From positions 1 through 34,310 of the IMG/VR virus record IMGVR_UViG_3300003321_000238: DNA of 34,310 nucleotides. The stretch is one strand, 5' to 3'. Position numbers and translations under genes: made by a program. Below, piece after piece: positions 1 to 8,356 of the stretch. The notes below the pieces were generated by a model, which was not told the DNA's origin, made no database searches, and was given only the letters and a program-made list of their open reading frames with translations. The number at the start of each line of letters is the position of its first letter. Within the stretch, counting starts at the first letter, position 1. The DNA is from a virus.

Positions 1-45
1 CACCATGGTAAGGCCTAAAACGGCCGCCACAATGTATTTTTTCAT
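1..45 (-). CDS. Secreted or membrane protein, N-terminal fragment
   Basis: The only - strand gene. Reading leftward from the ATG at 45-43 gives MKKYIVAAVLGLTMV and then the window ends. A basic start followed by a hydrophobic run is a typical signal peptide or lipoprotein leader, so the protein is probably exported. No Shine-Dalgarno is visible upstream. It is divergent from the tail-fibre gene at 319, so control elements for both must lie between 46 and 318. Nothing can be said about the mature protein. Confidence 0.5.
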   Translation of the reverse strand, partial: MKKYIVAAVLGLTMV

Positions 46-126
46 AAAATTAGTTACGCACAGATAATAGTAAGCGTGACAGTAATGGACTATTACCCAA
101 GTACTACCATTTGAATAATCAAATGT

Positions 127-239
127 CAATACACAATAAAGCCCAATACTAAAAATCCTGGAAGACCTTGCAAGTGAACCAAGACCCTAGTATCGGGCTG
201 TATTGTTGCAAGGTCTGGTATTTATTTGTCCTTTTATTG
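127..239 (+). ncRNA. Interleaved inverted repeats (possible pseudoknot) in the divergent intergenic region
   Basis: Positions 140-150 pair with 189-199 (AGCCCAATACT with AGTATCGGGCT, one mismatch) and 163-173 pair with 206-216 (AGACCTTGCAA with TTGCAAGGTCT, perfect). The two pairs interlock, giving an H-type pseudoknot if transcribed. CAATACA 127-133 extends the first stem with TGTATTG 199-205, and ACAATAAA 133-140 can alternatively pair with TTTATTGT 232-239. It could be a 5' leader of the tail-fibre gene, or overlapping operators in DNA. The rest of 46-318 shows no gene. Confidence 0.5.
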
Positions 240-274
240 TACTTTTTATTTCATCCAATACGCTAGTGGATAAC

Positions 275-286
275 TTCACTCCCACT
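275..286 (+). repeat. TTCACTCCCA motif, copy 1
   Basis: TTCACTCCCACT lies shortly upstream of the tail-fibre start. TTCACTCCCATTTT recurs upstream of the portal gene (23070) and upstream of the adaptor gene (32941). It may be a shared control site for structural operons. Confidence 0.4.
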
Positions 287-318
287 GGCCTATTTTCCAT
301 ACTTTATCAGTGGATATA

Positions 319-1311
319 ATGCACATACCATCTCGTCAGCAGGCTGTGCAAGGTTTTCCTGTTAATCGTTTTTACACGAAAGCGGAGTCTGATGCAAAAT
401 TCGCCCTTAAAGGTTCTGGTGGGGGAGGCATCACGTCTATTAACGGGGACACTACTGCCGATCAAGTTCTTTCTACCGGATCATCAGGTACGGATTTTAA
501 TATAGATAGTTCTTCAACTCCCGGGACGAGCGTATTTAACATTCCAGATGCATCCGCAACTGCTCGGGGTCTTATTACGACAGCAGCACAGACTATCGCT
601 GGGCTTAAAACACTTGCTCCAACTGGTTCAGCAGGCGCAGGAGGTCAGGATTATGGTCTTAAGCTTACCCCTGTCTACTCTCAGACATCAACCGCCGCAG
701 CGACAGATTTTCTCCTTGATCGTACGGGTACTGTCGGTAGTGGTAATCAATTCTTTGCAGATTGGAAGGATCATGGAACATCAAAGTTTCAAGTATCTTC
801 CGCAGGTAGTATTTCAATCACCGGAGGCTTGTTCACAGGCCTCAATGGAGCAAGCGATGGCCGCATAACCTTTGGCTCAACAGGAGGCGGATTCATGCGA
901 ATCATAGCGCCGACTGGTGGTTTCTCACCAAGCTATGACTGGACATTACCTTCTGCTCAAGGAGGGTCAGGTAAGTTCCTTAAAAATGACGGATCGGGAG
1001 GCCTATCGTGGGACACACCAAGCGGCGGTGGAGGCATGAATCGAAGTATCAATAGTATTTCTGCAGATACGACAGCCGGGGCTACGGCAGCTACCGATTA
1101 TATATATCTGGTAACTGGTACTCATACGCTCACACTTCCTACAGCAGTAGGGAATACGAATTTGTATACGGTAAAGAACGTGGGTACTGGCACAGTAACT
1201 ATCGCTACGACATCGGCACAGACAATAGACGGAAGTTCGTCCGCTTCCTTAGCAGTTCAATACACGTCGCTTGATCTTATTTCAGACGGTAGTAATTGGA
1301 ACGTAATTTAA
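319..1311 (+). CDS. Tail-fibre-like protein
   Basis: About 330 residues, rich in Gly, Ser and Thr, low in Cys. Near the N-terminus it has FYTKAESDAKFA, resembling the YTK-SDA-F repeats of phage tail fibres, followed by a GSGGGG linker. A second Gly-rich linker precedes a C-terminal region (MNRSINSISADTT onward) with the alternating Thr/Val/Ile pattern of beta-rich fibre tips. It should be a virion appendage that contacts the host surface. ATG 319 is preferred; an in-frame GTG at 310 is possible. Neither has a Shine-Dalgarno. It is followed after 10 bases by a second appendage gene. The fibre call is secure in kind; the receptor is unknown. Confidence 0.7.
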   Translation: MHIPSRQQAVQGFPVNRFYTKAESDAKFALKGSGGGGITSINGDTTADQVLSTGSSGTDFNIDSSSTPGTSVFNIPDASATARGLITTAAQTIAGLKTLAPTGSAGAGGQDYGLKLTPVYSQTSTAAATDFLLDRTGTVGSGNQFFADWKDHGTSKFQVSSAGSISITGGLFTGLNGASDGRITFGSTGGGFMRIIAPTGGFSPSYDWTLPSAQGGSGKFLKNDGSGGLSWDTPSGGGGMNRSINSISADTTAGATAATDYIYLVTGTHTLTLPTAVGNTNLYTVKNVGTGTVTIATTSAQTIDGSSSASLAVQYTSLDLISDGSNWNVI

Positions 1312-1321
1312 TCAATAATCT

Positions 1322-2896
1322 ATGGCATATTACCCAAACAATCCAAACGGTCAGGCAGCGATGGCAGACAGCGCACCAGTTGTCATTGCTTCTGACCAAG
1401 CTTCGTTCCCTGTGACCATTGCCGCAGGTTCTGCGGTTATAGGTCATGTAATAACTGATTCAGGTTCTGTTGCTGCAGTCACAGGAACCGTCACCGCAAA
1501 TGCAGGAACGAACCTCAATACATCGCTTCTCGCACTCGAATCGGGCGGGAATCTTGCTTCTGTTGCGACAAACACCACAAATATCCCGAACGTAATTGGC
1601 ACAGCAGCTTCTGCGATCCCTTCAAAACTTCTCCAAATAGGCGGTAGTGACGGAACGAATGCACGAGCAATCAAAACGAATACTTCCGGTCAGATGGATA
1701 TTCGTCCACTAACATCTTCGGATAATGTAACGATTGCAAACTCGACTCTCGCAGTTACTCAATCAGGAAACTGGAGTGTGAGAAATCAAGACGGTGCTGG
1801 TAATGCTCTGACAACGAACAGTACTACATATACTGCAAAATTTGCTCTTGATACGAACCTACTCGGAACACTCGGAACAGCATTTTCCACCGCAGGAAAA
1901 GTTGACGTGAAAGGTGCAGATGGAGATGTTTTTGTCCGTCAGGCAACCGCATCAAACTTGAACGCTACAGTCGTCGGTACGGGTACATTCGCTGTGCAGG
2001 CAACTCTCTCTGCTGAAACCACAAAGGTTATTGGTACGGTGCGAAATCTGGGTAATGCAGGTGCAGTCTTTGACGGAGTGAACACGGCCGCTACAGCCCC
2101 CGCAAACGGCATACTCGGCCTTGGACTCTATAACTCAACTGAACCTTCTCCGACGACAGGACAATCTGTAGGCATTCAGCTCGATTCAAAGGGCAGACAG
2201 CGCATGGTTCTTATGGACGCTGCGGGCAACACAAGAGGATTAAACATTGATTCCAACAATAACGCAGGTGTGGTGCTCCAAACTCAAACCGATACCGTGA
2301 TGGTCGGTGGCGTGAACATCAAGGAAATCAATGCTGTTACTCCTCTCATGGGAAATGGCGCGACTGGTACAGGTTCACAGCGTGTGACTATCGCAAACGA
2401 CAACACGGGTATTGCTAACTGGGGCCAGGGGGCGACAGGTTCAGCCGTACCTTCAGGTGCTGAATATCAAGGTCTTATCGCAAAAACTGCGAACCCCTCT
2501 GCTGCAACTGATGGAAATATGGTTGGTGCAATGGGAGATAAAATCGGCCGTCAGGTGTCAGTAATTGGCCAGGTGCGTCAGCTTATTACGACTCAGACTA
2601 CAACTATTACTGCTTCTACTTCTGAAACAACGGTATTCACGGCAGTGGCGTCTACCTTCCTTGATCTCACGGCCATTGCAGTAGCGAATACATCTGCAAC
2701 AGCGACCCGTGTGGACTTCCGAGACACGACGGCAGGTTCTGTGCTGTTCTCGATCTACGTACCTGCAGGTGACACGCGCGGTATCGTGTTTACGCGTCCA
2801 TTCCCGCAGACGACAGTTAATACCAACTGGACTGCGCAGTCGAGCGCATCCGTAACAGACCTGCGTATCTTTATGCAGGCCGAAAAGAATATCTAA
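1322..2896 (+). CDS. Virion appendage protein, beta-rich
   Basis: 524 residues with almost no Cys and long stretches of Ala, Thr, Asn and Gly. The N-terminus has SAPVVIASDQASFPVTI, a pattern seen in many uncharacterised phage structural proteins, and DG-NARAIKTNTSGQMDIR follows about residue 115. Repeated segments such as VTIANSTLAVTQSGNWSVRN suggest stacked beta elements. The C-terminal 100 residues look like a compact beta-sandwich (TVFTAVASTFLDLTAIAVANTS). It sits between a fibre-like protein and a small protein whose start is 2 bases from its stop. A tail or baseplate appendage is inferred from composition and position. Confidence 0.6.
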   Translation: MAYYPNNPNGQAAMADSAPVVIASDQASFPVTIAAGSAVIGHVITDSGSVAAVTGTVTANAGTNLNTSLLALESGGNLASVATNTTNIPNVIGTAASAIPSKLLQIGGSDGTNARAIKTNTSGQMDIRPLTSSDNVTIANSTLAVTQSGNWSVRNQDGAGNALTTNSTTYTAKFALDTNLLGTLGTAFSTAGKVDVKGADGDVFVRQATASNLNATVVGTGTFAVQATLSAETTKVIGTVRNLGNAGAVFDGVNTAATAPANGILGLGLYNSTEPSPTTGQSVGIQLDSKGRQRMVLMDAAGNTRGLNIDSNNNAGVVLQTQTDTVMVGGVNIKEINAVTPLMGNGATGTGSQRVTIANDNTGIANWGQGATGSAVPSGAEYQGLIAKTANPSAATDGNMVGAMGDKIGRQVSVIGQVRQLITTQTTTITASTSETTVFTAVASTFLDLTAIAVANTSATATRVDFRDTTAGSVLFSIYVPAGDTRGIVFTRPFPQTTVNTNWTAQSSASVTDLRIFMQAEKNI

Positions 2897-2897
2897 C

Positions 2898-3146
2898 ATG
2901 ACTACAGACTTAACAACAGGTTCAGACGTGAGTATTGGTGTCGATTACGCAGAGACGGCAGAGGATTCGATTGTGACAATTCCGAAGGCTACGATTCCGA
3001 CACAGACAACGGAAACCGAAATTATCCCGCTTCGGGAGGTGATTGCGCGCAAAGATGCGGCATCTGCCCAGAAAGCTTACTGGACTTCCGTAGAAGCCTA
3101 TTACGCAGACATTGAGACCACGATTACAGATAACACACCAGAATAA
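2898..3146 (+). CDS. Small acidic protein of the tail operon
   Basis: 82 residues, Thr-rich at the N-terminus, then a predicted helix (REVIARKDAASAQKAYWTSVEAYYADIE). No known family recognised. It starts 2 bases after the appendage gene, and its stop overlaps the start of the methyltransferase-glycosyltransferase gene (TAATGG), so the three are probably translated together. It could be a fibre chaperone or connector; this is a guess from position only. Confidence 0.6.
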   Translation: MTTDLTTGSDVSIGVDYAETAEDSIVTIPKATIPTQTTETEIIPLREVIARKDAASAQKAYWTSVEAYYADIETTITDNTPE

Positions 3147-4177
3147 TGGAGAAGTTTGACCAGAAGTATTTTGAAGACATATGGGGCACAGTACATCGTC
3201 ACGATTACTGTGCAGATCGTGCGCGTATGCTCATCGAAAAATATGGACGGGTCAGATTTCTCGACATTGGTACTGGTTGCGGGTATCTCGTGAAGTGTTT
3301 GCGTGATATGGGCGCAGAAGCCTATGGCATGGATATATCACTATATGCGGTTGAAAACTCACATGGCAACGTAGTGCTCGGTGATGTGTGCAATATCCCG
3401 TTTAAAGACGATTCATTCGATGTCGTTCATTCATCGGGCCTTTTGGAATATGTGAAAGAAGACATGGTAGATACAGCAATCAATGAATGCTATCGAGTGG
3501 GCAAAATCCAAGACCATAATATCGACCACGACAAAACAGACTGGCAACCCGAATATAAATACGAAACATGGAAGCCGATTGAGTGGTGGAACGACAAACT
3601 AAAAAAACCAAAAAAAGTATTGGTCACTTGTCCAACCTATGAAGGTAAGGAGTATTGCTTCCAGGAATGGATAGACAATGTGAAAAATCTCACCTATCCA
3701 AACTACGACATTCTCGTAGTGGATAATTCGCCGACTGACGCCTATGTAAAAAAATATGGCGATCAAGTGCCGATGGTGCATATTGATTTCACTGGACAAA
3801 AAGACCACCCGACATACCGCATGTGCAAAAGCATGGCATATGCACGCGGTGTCTTTTTGAAAGGGGAGTACACCCACTGGATGAACATTGAGGCGGATAA
3901 TATCCCGCCTAAAGATGTCATTGAAACAATGATGAAATATGGGGTTGATGCCGACTGGGTTGCCCACGCTTACTTTATTGATGGTAAGGGCGGCAATCTC
4001 GAACAGGGAATCGGATGCAGTCTACTCTCACGAAAACTCATTGAGGATTTTGATATGAACGATGACACGATTTTTGATGACAGTCCCGATGCCGAAATGT
4101 GGAATTGGGTACAGCAGAAAGGGATTTATAAGACGGTTGAGCTTTGGTACATCATGGACGTGAAGCATAAAAAATAA
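3146..4177 (+). CDS. SAM-dependent methyltransferase fused to a glycosyltransferase
   Basis: Residues about 1-120 form a class I methyltransferase: FLDIGTGCGYL (38-48) is the SAM-binding motif I, GMDIS (61-65) the acidic motif II, and GDVCNIPFKDDSFDVV (79-94) motifs III-IV. From residue 157 a second domain starts with KVLVTCPTYEGKEY, then VVDNSP (191-196) and NIEADN (247-252), the layout of a GT-A fold glycosyltransferase with a DxD-like metal site. The methyltransferase part is short and its C-terminal strands seem missing, so the two halves may have fused with loss of sequence. It lies inside the tail operon with one-base overlaps on both sides. Likely role: modifying a sugar or virion protein. 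Confidence 0.7.
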   Translation: MEKFDQKYFEDIWGTVHRHDYCADRARMLIEKYGRVRFLDIGTGCGYLVKCLRDMGAEAYGMDISLYAVENSHGNVVLGDVCNIPFKDDSFDVVHSSGLLEYVKEDMVDTAINECYRVGKIQDHNIDHDKTDWQPEYKYETWKPIEWWNDKLKKPKKVLVTCPTYEGKEYCFQEWIDNVKNLTYPNYDILVVDNSPTDAYVKKYGDQVPMVHIDFTGQKDHPTYRMCKSMAYARGVFLKGEYTHWMNIEADNIPPKDVIETMMKYGVDADWVAHAYFIDGKGGNLEQGIGCSLLSRKLIEDFDMNDDTIFDDSPDAEMWNWVQQKGIYKTVELWYIMDVKHKK

Positions 4178-5856
4178 TGGCTCTTTCAATACGACAAGAA
4201 ATAAATATCCTTGATCGCGTCCTCTCTGCGGCCGGAGGTTCTTCTGCTACTTCGAGTGAAGCCGTGCTCCTTGATCTCACAAAGTTTGTGAATCCGACTT
4301 GTTATTTTGAGGTAGTGGCAGATTCTACTGTAAGCATTTCATTCAATGTTACTTTGCGTCGTTCCGGCACATCAACAGACGACGCAACCTGTAACGTACC
4401 ACTTCTAACTACGGCATATACCTTGATACGTTCTTCATCGTTTGTTCCGCCAATTGGAAACCAAGAATACGTTGTTTTTATTGATAACACCGCAGGTGCA
4501 ACAAAGAATGTGAAAGCGGCTCGCATAGTCGTCATTGACGCTCCGGCAACAAGCGGAGCTTTTGCTTCGACTGAAACACAGATCGAACTGTGTGGCACAG
4601 GAGCAAGCACTACGACAGGTACTACATCAACTCCGGTAACCAATCCGAAATACTGGAAATATACATCGGCTAACTGGCCTACAAATCTTCTGGTTCAATT
4701 TGAAGCTACCCTTGCAGCAGGTAACACAAAATCTGGTACCACGGCACGCCTCCAAGTGGCTGACGGAACGGGTGATGGATTCACTGGATGGACTGACGTA
4801 TCTGGCTCTGATGTTACAACTACCTCGACAACACCTGGTCGTGTTAGAAGCTCGGGAACAATAGCTCTCACTGCTGGTAGAAATTACCGTGTAGCATTTT
4901 TGACTGGAACATCGAAAAGTGCGGCAACTATTTACAATGCAAAAATCATCATTCAACCGAGTAATATTTCCAATCCAAATGCAAACACAGGTAGCAACTT
5001 TATTGTTGGAGTTGGTTCAAGCACTGACCCTGAAAAATTGGCGACTAATTTTCAACCGCAAGCTACAACAACTGTATATGGAGTATACGCATATGTGAAA
5101 AATATCGGTTCTCCGACAGACAATATACAGTGTGATATTTTTGCTACGAACGTTTCTGGTCTTCCAACTGGCTCTACTCTAGGAACATCTAATCTTATAG
5201 CAGCGAGTGTACTTACTACATCGTATGTATGGACATTTTTCCAATTTGCAAGTCCTGTTTCAGTCACCTCGGGAACAATATATTCATTTGTTTTATCTCG
5301 TACGGGCACGGTAGACCATACTAACTGCTTCTCGGTTTCAATCGCGTCTTCACCACTTCAATATGGAGCAGGAGGAGGTTCACAAAGTTTGAGTAGTGTA
5401 TGGTCTGCTCTTTCAGGTAGTAACGCGATTACTTCAACAGTGGTTTTTGCGGCCATTTCAAATCTCGAACCTCAATATCTTCTTTTGAATACTATCGCTG
5501 GAGCTGGTACTGGCCTTCAAACATATCTCACCAAATGGGATTCAAGTGAATGGTCTGGTGTGACTAACACTTATAAACATGCGGCTGATGCGGCCAACAA
5601 CTCAACGTCGGTCATCGAACTTGACACGGCTGGCGGAACGCAAGTCACTGGCTCGGTAGTGACCTCACCGGACAATGAGGGTATTTCATCTGCTCTCACC
5701 ATGCCGTCAAACGGCAACCTCGATCTCAAGGTCACGACGAATAACGGTGACGTGTACTCCTCCAAGATTCTTGTTGCGATGGTTGTAAACACAATCGCTC
5801 AAATAGGAGGTATCGGAGGGTATGGAATGTCGATGATGGGGTGTGGAGCATTATAA
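4177..5856 (+). CDS. Tail or capsid decoration protein, beta-sandwich repeats
   Basis: 559 residues, no obvious catalytic motif. Residues 1-130 form one beta-rich unit (SIRQEINILDRVLSAAGG, then LTKFVNPTCYFEVVADSTVS). About 150-265 repeats a similar pattern. About 270-400 (FIVGVGSSTDPEKLATNFQP) resembles the jelly-roll domains in surface-anchored and phage appendage proteins, with the usual motif of a time- or aggregate-dependent 'choice-of-anchor' type domain. The C-terminus (GGIGGYGMSMMGCGAL) is Gly-rich. The start overlaps the previous stop by one base. A carbohydrate-binding decoration or fibre role fits but is inferred. Confidence 0.6.
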   Translation: MALSIRQEINILDRVLSAAGGSSATSSEAVLLDLTKFVNPTCYFEVVADSTVSISFNVTLRRSGTSTDDATCNVPLLTTAYTLIRSSSFVPPIGNQEYVVFIDNTAGATKNVKAARIVVIDAPATSGAFASTETQIELCGTGASTTTGTTSTPVTNPKYWKYTSANWPTNLLVQFEATLAAGNTKSGTTARLQVADGTGDGFTGWTDVSGSDVTTTSTTPGRVRSSGTIALTAGRNYRVAFLTGTSKSAATIYNAKIIIQPSNISNPNANTGSNFIVGVGSSTDPEKLATNFQPQATTTVYGVYAYVKNIGSPTDNIQCDIFATNVSGLPTGSTLGTSNLIAASVLTTSYVWTFFQFASPVSVTSGTIYSFVLSRTGTVDHTNCFSVSIASSPLQYGAGGGSQSLSSVWSALSGSNAITSTVVFAAISNLEPQYLLLNTIAGAGTGLQTYLTKWDSSEWSGVTNTYKHAADAANNSTSVIELDTAGGTQVTGSVVTSPDNEGISSALTMPSNGNLDLKVTTNNGDVYSSKILVAMVVNTIAQIGGIGGYGMSMMGCGAL

Positions 5857-5870
5857 ATAACGAAAAATAT

Positions 5871-6137
5871 ATGAACGGAAAAAATATACAACCGGTGAAG
5901 GCAAAGTTCAGCGATCCGACAAATAGCAATCTTCTTGTCGTGCAAATTGCGTTCGACAATCTTATCGACCATTGCTCACTCTACTGGGAAATGGCGACAG
6001 CAGACGAAGAAAATTCTTATGTGAATGCGAATGGAAACGTCGTCATTAAAGGCTCTGATTACACCAACTGGGATGGCAATAACGAATTTCCGTATACCTT
6101 CACTGCAGACCAACTCGGATTAACAATCATTACGTAA
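5871..6137 (+). CDS. Conserved-looking small phage protein
   Basis: 88 residues starting MNGKNIQPVKAKF. The in-frame upstream start at 5841 overlaps the previous gene, so ATG 5871 is chosen; it follows an A-rich stretch and no Shine-Dalgarno. The content (NLIDHCSLYWEMATADEENSYVNANG, then DYTNWDGNNEFPYTF) resembles small proteins found between fibre and lysis genes in many phages, but I do not know a function. It is probably the last gene of the tail block. Confidence 0.6.
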   Translation: MNGKNIQPVKAKFSDPTNSNLLVVQIAFDNLIDHCSLYWEMATADEENSYVNANGNVVIKGSDYTNWDGNNEFPYTFTADQLGLTIIT

Positions 6138-6161
6138 ACACAAGTATTGAAAGATCTTGCC

Positions 6162-6530
6162 ATGAACCCCGAAGAATCAAAACAACCAATATCAAACGAA
6201 CTTTTTTACACAGCCATGAAAAACATGCATGACCGATCAAACGACTTGCACGATTCTTTGGTGCGCGTGGAAGAGAAGATAGACAAGGTGTTAGTCCAGG
6301 CAACAAAAACAAACGGCCGGGTAACAAACCTAGAGGACTGGAGCGCAAACGTAAAAAAGATAGTCGAGACAAATAGCGACAGTATCAGTGGACTGAAAGG
6401 GGATAGGAAATGGATGATCGGGGCCGCCGCAGCACTCACCCTCACTGGCTGGTTTGCTCTTAAAAGCATCGTCGCGGATTCAATACAGTCGGCAAATAAT
6501 CAGTTAGTAACCACCACCCCACTACGATGA
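6162..6530 (+). CDS. Coiled-coil protein with one C-terminal membrane segment
   Basis: 122 residues. After a polar N-terminus, RVEEKIDKVLVQATKTNG begins a heptad-like coiled coil running through NLEDWSANVKKIVETNSDSI, then one membrane helix (WMIGAAAALTLTGWFAL) and a short outside tail. This order matches XhlA/haemolysin-type phage proteins that work with holins. It lies directly before the endolysin and holin-like genes, which supports a lysis role. ATG 6162 is used in place of the TTG at 6147. The stop overlaps the next start. Confidence 0.65.
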   Translation: MNPEESKQPISNELFYTAMKNMHDRSNDLHDSLVRVEEKIDKVLVQATKTNGRVTNLEDWSANVKKIVETNSDSISGLKGDRKWMIGAAAALTLTGWFALKSIVADSIQSANNQLVTTTPLR

Positions 6531-6739
6531 CCCACGACGAACGACTAGAACAACGAGCATTCTACATGGCCAGGGTGACCGCACACTACGACACTCCGAG
6601 ATTACGCAGAGAAGCCCGCAGAAAGTTCAATAAGGAATTTCCCTGCACCTGTCCTGAATGCTCAAAGCCCTTTATAGAAAAACTCTTTGAATGGCCCGCA
6701 AAATTACTAGGTAATTTTTTAGAAAAGATATGCAAATAA
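6527..6739 (+). CDS. Small basic protein with a Cys cluster
   Basis: 70 residues, Arg-rich (RLRREARRKFNKEF), followed by CTCPEC, a close Cys cluster that could bind a metal, and an amphipathic C-terminus (LLGNFLEKICK). It overlaps the coiled-coil gene upstream by 4 bases and the amidase downstream by 10, so it belongs to the lysis operon. Function unknown; DNA or membrane binding would both fit. Confidence 0.5.
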   Translation: MTHDERLEQRAFYMARVTAHYDTPRLRREARRKFNKEFPCTCPECSKPFIEKLFEWPAKLLGNFLEKICK

Positions 6740-7470
6740 AAGAACAATTCCTACCAGTTCCCAGTCTTAGGCGCTCAGGCGAAAAGCTTGACCCCGTTCA
6801 GTTCATAGTCGCCCATGACACGGGCGGCATAGACGGTACGGCCGCAAATAACGTGAATTGGTACACAAAGACCGCCCAAACAGAAGAGAGCCACGCTGGC
6901 GTTCATTTCTTCGTAGATGACCAGGAGGTGATTGCATGCATCCCCGAGGACGAGAAAGCATTCAGCGTCCGCTATAACGCAGGCATCGCTCCGAACGTCG
7001 CTCCGCACTTCATGAATGACTGCGCTATCTCTATAGAACTCTGCTATTTCATGGACACGTCCCGCACACAGAAGTCCTACGACAACTACACCGAACTCAT
7101 GGCAGAACTCTGTAAAAAGTACTCCCTCGATCCCCACACAGCCCTTGTGGCGCACTCCCATCTCGACCCCTCGCGCCGCACAGACCCCGAAAATGCTTTC
7201 TCCACTATTGGGAAAGATTGGGAACAATTCTTAGTCGATGTTTCCAATAAATTAACAGCATTAAAAAATAATATGGATAACACAGAGACAGCAAAGACAA
7301 TTCTTGTTAAGAGCATCTCGGTCACTTTTGACGTCGTATCGAACGGCGAAACGCTCCAGTCGGGCGCAACCGTTCCGGTAACCGTCACCCCGGAGCTTTG
7401 CGCAGCCCTCAAGCTTGAGGACGCAGGACTCATCGAGGGAGGCTATAACGTAGACGTAGAGGCAGCATAA
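6730..7470 (+). CDS. N-acetylmuramoyl-L-alanine amidase (endolysin)
   Basis: Cuts the amide bond between muramic acid and the peptide stem of peptidoglycan to release virions. Residues about 20-165 form an Amidase_2 domain: FIVAHDTGG (His29, zinc), VHFFVDD (57-63), CAISIEL (98-104), and HSHLDPSRRTDP (142-153) with the second zinc His and Asp152, while Arg150 takes the place of the usual catalytic Lys of the GH-D-P-G-R-K-DPG motif. Residues 175-246 form a separate beta-rich tail, perhaps for wall binding or multimerisation. No signal peptide, so export depends on the holin-like protein that follows after one base. Confidence 0.85.
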   Translation: MQIKEQFLPVPSLRRSGEKLDPVQFIVAHDTGGIDGTAANNVNWYTKTAQTEESHAGVHFFVDDQEVIACIPEDEKAFSVRYNAGIAPNVAPHFMNDCAISIELCYFMDTSRTQKSYDNYTELMAELCKKYSLDPHTALVAHSHLDPSRRTDPENAFSTIGKDWEQFLVDVSNKLTALKNNMDNTETAKTILVKSISVTFDVVSNGETLQSGATVPVTVTPELCAALKLEDAGLIEGGYNVDVEAA

Positions 7471-7471
7471 T

Positions 7472-7759
7472 ATGTCCACTACTCTCGTCGTAGTCTCGGG
7501 CTTCTTCCTCGCAATCCTCACGCAGTTCATTAAAGGGACTGTGTACCCAAAGTGGGGAGCGACCGGCGTGCATGTGATGATGTTCATTCTCGCAGCACTC
7601 TACGCCTCAATCCTTGCATCATTTTCCGCAGTTCCGCATCTCAAAATCATCTTTGACCACGCAGTCGGTATCCTCGCTACGGCGATCACCGCATACGAAA
7701 CGTTGCTTTCAAAGATTGGTTTTTCTGGTTCCACTGGCCCGGCACCGATCGCCGGATAG
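7472..7759 (+). CDS. Holin-like membrane protein
   Basis: 95 residues. Three hydrophobic segments are visible: VVVSGFFLAILTQFI (about 5-19), VHVMMFILAALYASILASF (about 34-52), and IIFDHAVGILATAITAYETLL (about 59-80). The short tail is Gly/Pro-rich. Size, segment number and position one base after the endolysin match phage holins, which open the inner membrane to release the amidase. Sequence family is not certain. A hairpin of weak terminator type follows at 7767. Confidence 0.7.
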   Translation: MSTTLVVVSGFFLAILTQFIKGTVYPKWGATGVHVMMFILAALYASILASFSAVPHLKIIFDHAVGILATAITAYETLLSKIGFSGSTGPAPIAG

Positions 7760-7766
7760 CTTGATA

Positions 7767-7790
7767 GAACCGCTCAGTAATGGGCGGTTC
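7767..7790 (+). terminator. Hairpin after the holin-like gene
   Basis: GAACCGC (7767-7773) pairs with GCGGTTC (7784-7790) around a 10-base loop. No T run follows, so it may be a processing or partial-termination site and not a strong terminator. Confidence 0.4.
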
Positions 7791-7836
7791 CATTCAGGTT
7801 ACGCCTGGCATTCATTCACAATTTAAAATCTAGCCT

Positions 7837-7953
7837 ATGCTGACGCTCATTGTCATATTCGTACTCATCAAGATGGGTATAGACCAACGAAAAGAAGAAA
7901 AACCCGCCGAAGTCGCAGACTACGACGACTGGCACAACGAACAAACTCATTAA
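7837..7953 (+). CDS. Small single-pass membrane protein
   Basis: 38 residues: MLTLIVIFVLIKMGIDQR, a short hydrophobic helix, then a charged tail rich in Glu and Asp ending NEQTH. It sits between the holin-like gene and a zinc-ribbon gene. It could be a lysis accessory (antiholin or spanin-like), but there is no family match. Start at ATG 7837; no Shine-Dalgarno. Confidence 0.45.
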   Translation: MLTLIVIFVLIKMGIDQRKEEKPAEVADYDDWHNEQTH

Positions 7954-7964
7954 AAACTAAAAAC

Positions 7965-8156
7965 ATGGCACGGAAACAGAATCAATTTTGCACTAATTGC
8001 CTTCAAGAAGCCCCAGGAATGGGCGTACTTGAATCACAGACGGACAGCACCCAGACATGGCACTGGACATGCGGGAACTGCAATGTAGTTTCGGATGTCG
8101 TAACAGTCAAAAGAAAGCCAGTACTGGTAAAGCGACGTTCGACACGGAAAAGATAG
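7965..8156 (+). CDS. Zinc-ribbon mini-protein
   Basis: 63 residues. Two Cys pairs, CTNC (9-12) and CGNC (about 36-39), suit a zinc ribbon, and the C-terminus is strongly basic (KRKPVLVKRRSTRKR), suggesting nucleic-acid binding. It is the last gene before the RNA-rich island and is followed by a strong terminator at 8222. One of about eleven such Cys-pair mini-proteins in this window. Confidence 0.6.
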   Translation: MARKQNQFCTNCLQEAPGMGVLESQTDSTQTWHWTCGNCNVVSDVVTVKRKPVLVKRRSTRKR

Positions 8157-8221
8157 TGGCTCGGGCAACGCTACCTTAGGCCAACGCTGGAAAAATATGA
8201 TTGTGTACAATCTTTCAGCAC

Positions 8222-8252
8222 AAGCCCCCAGGGTGAACTGGGGGCTTTTTGT
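8222..8252 (+). terminator. Strong intrinsic terminator
   Basis: AAGCCCCCAG (8222-8231) pairs perfectly with CTGGGGGCTT (8238-8247) around GGTGAA, and a T-rich tail follows. It ends the tail and lysis transcription unit. Confidence 0.85.
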
Positions 8253-8284
8253 TACGCTTGCATATATGTAAAGTTTAGTGTAGG

Positions 8285-8293
8285 TTATCCACA
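8285..8293 (+). promoter_or_regulatory. Perfect DnaA box, copy 1
   Basis: TTATCCACA is identical to the high-affinity E. coli DnaA box. It is preceded by GG, as is the second copy at 9614, and followed by a very AT-rich stretch at 8294-8335 that could unwind. Role in replication start or in control of the -10 box at 8315 is inferred. Confidence 0.5.
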
Positions 8294-8314
8294 CCTATTT
8301 AATATAAAAAAAGG

Positions 8315-8320
8315 TATACT
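8315..8320 (+). promoter_or_regulatory. -10 box TATACT of the leader-peptide RNA
   Basis: GGTATACT lies about 40 bases upstream of a short reading frame and 22 bases after the DnaA box. No good -35 is seen, so an activator or DnaA may be needed. Confidence 0.4.
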
Positions 8321-8356
8321 TTAAACAGAAAAAACACCCCTAGGAGGAGGTATTAA

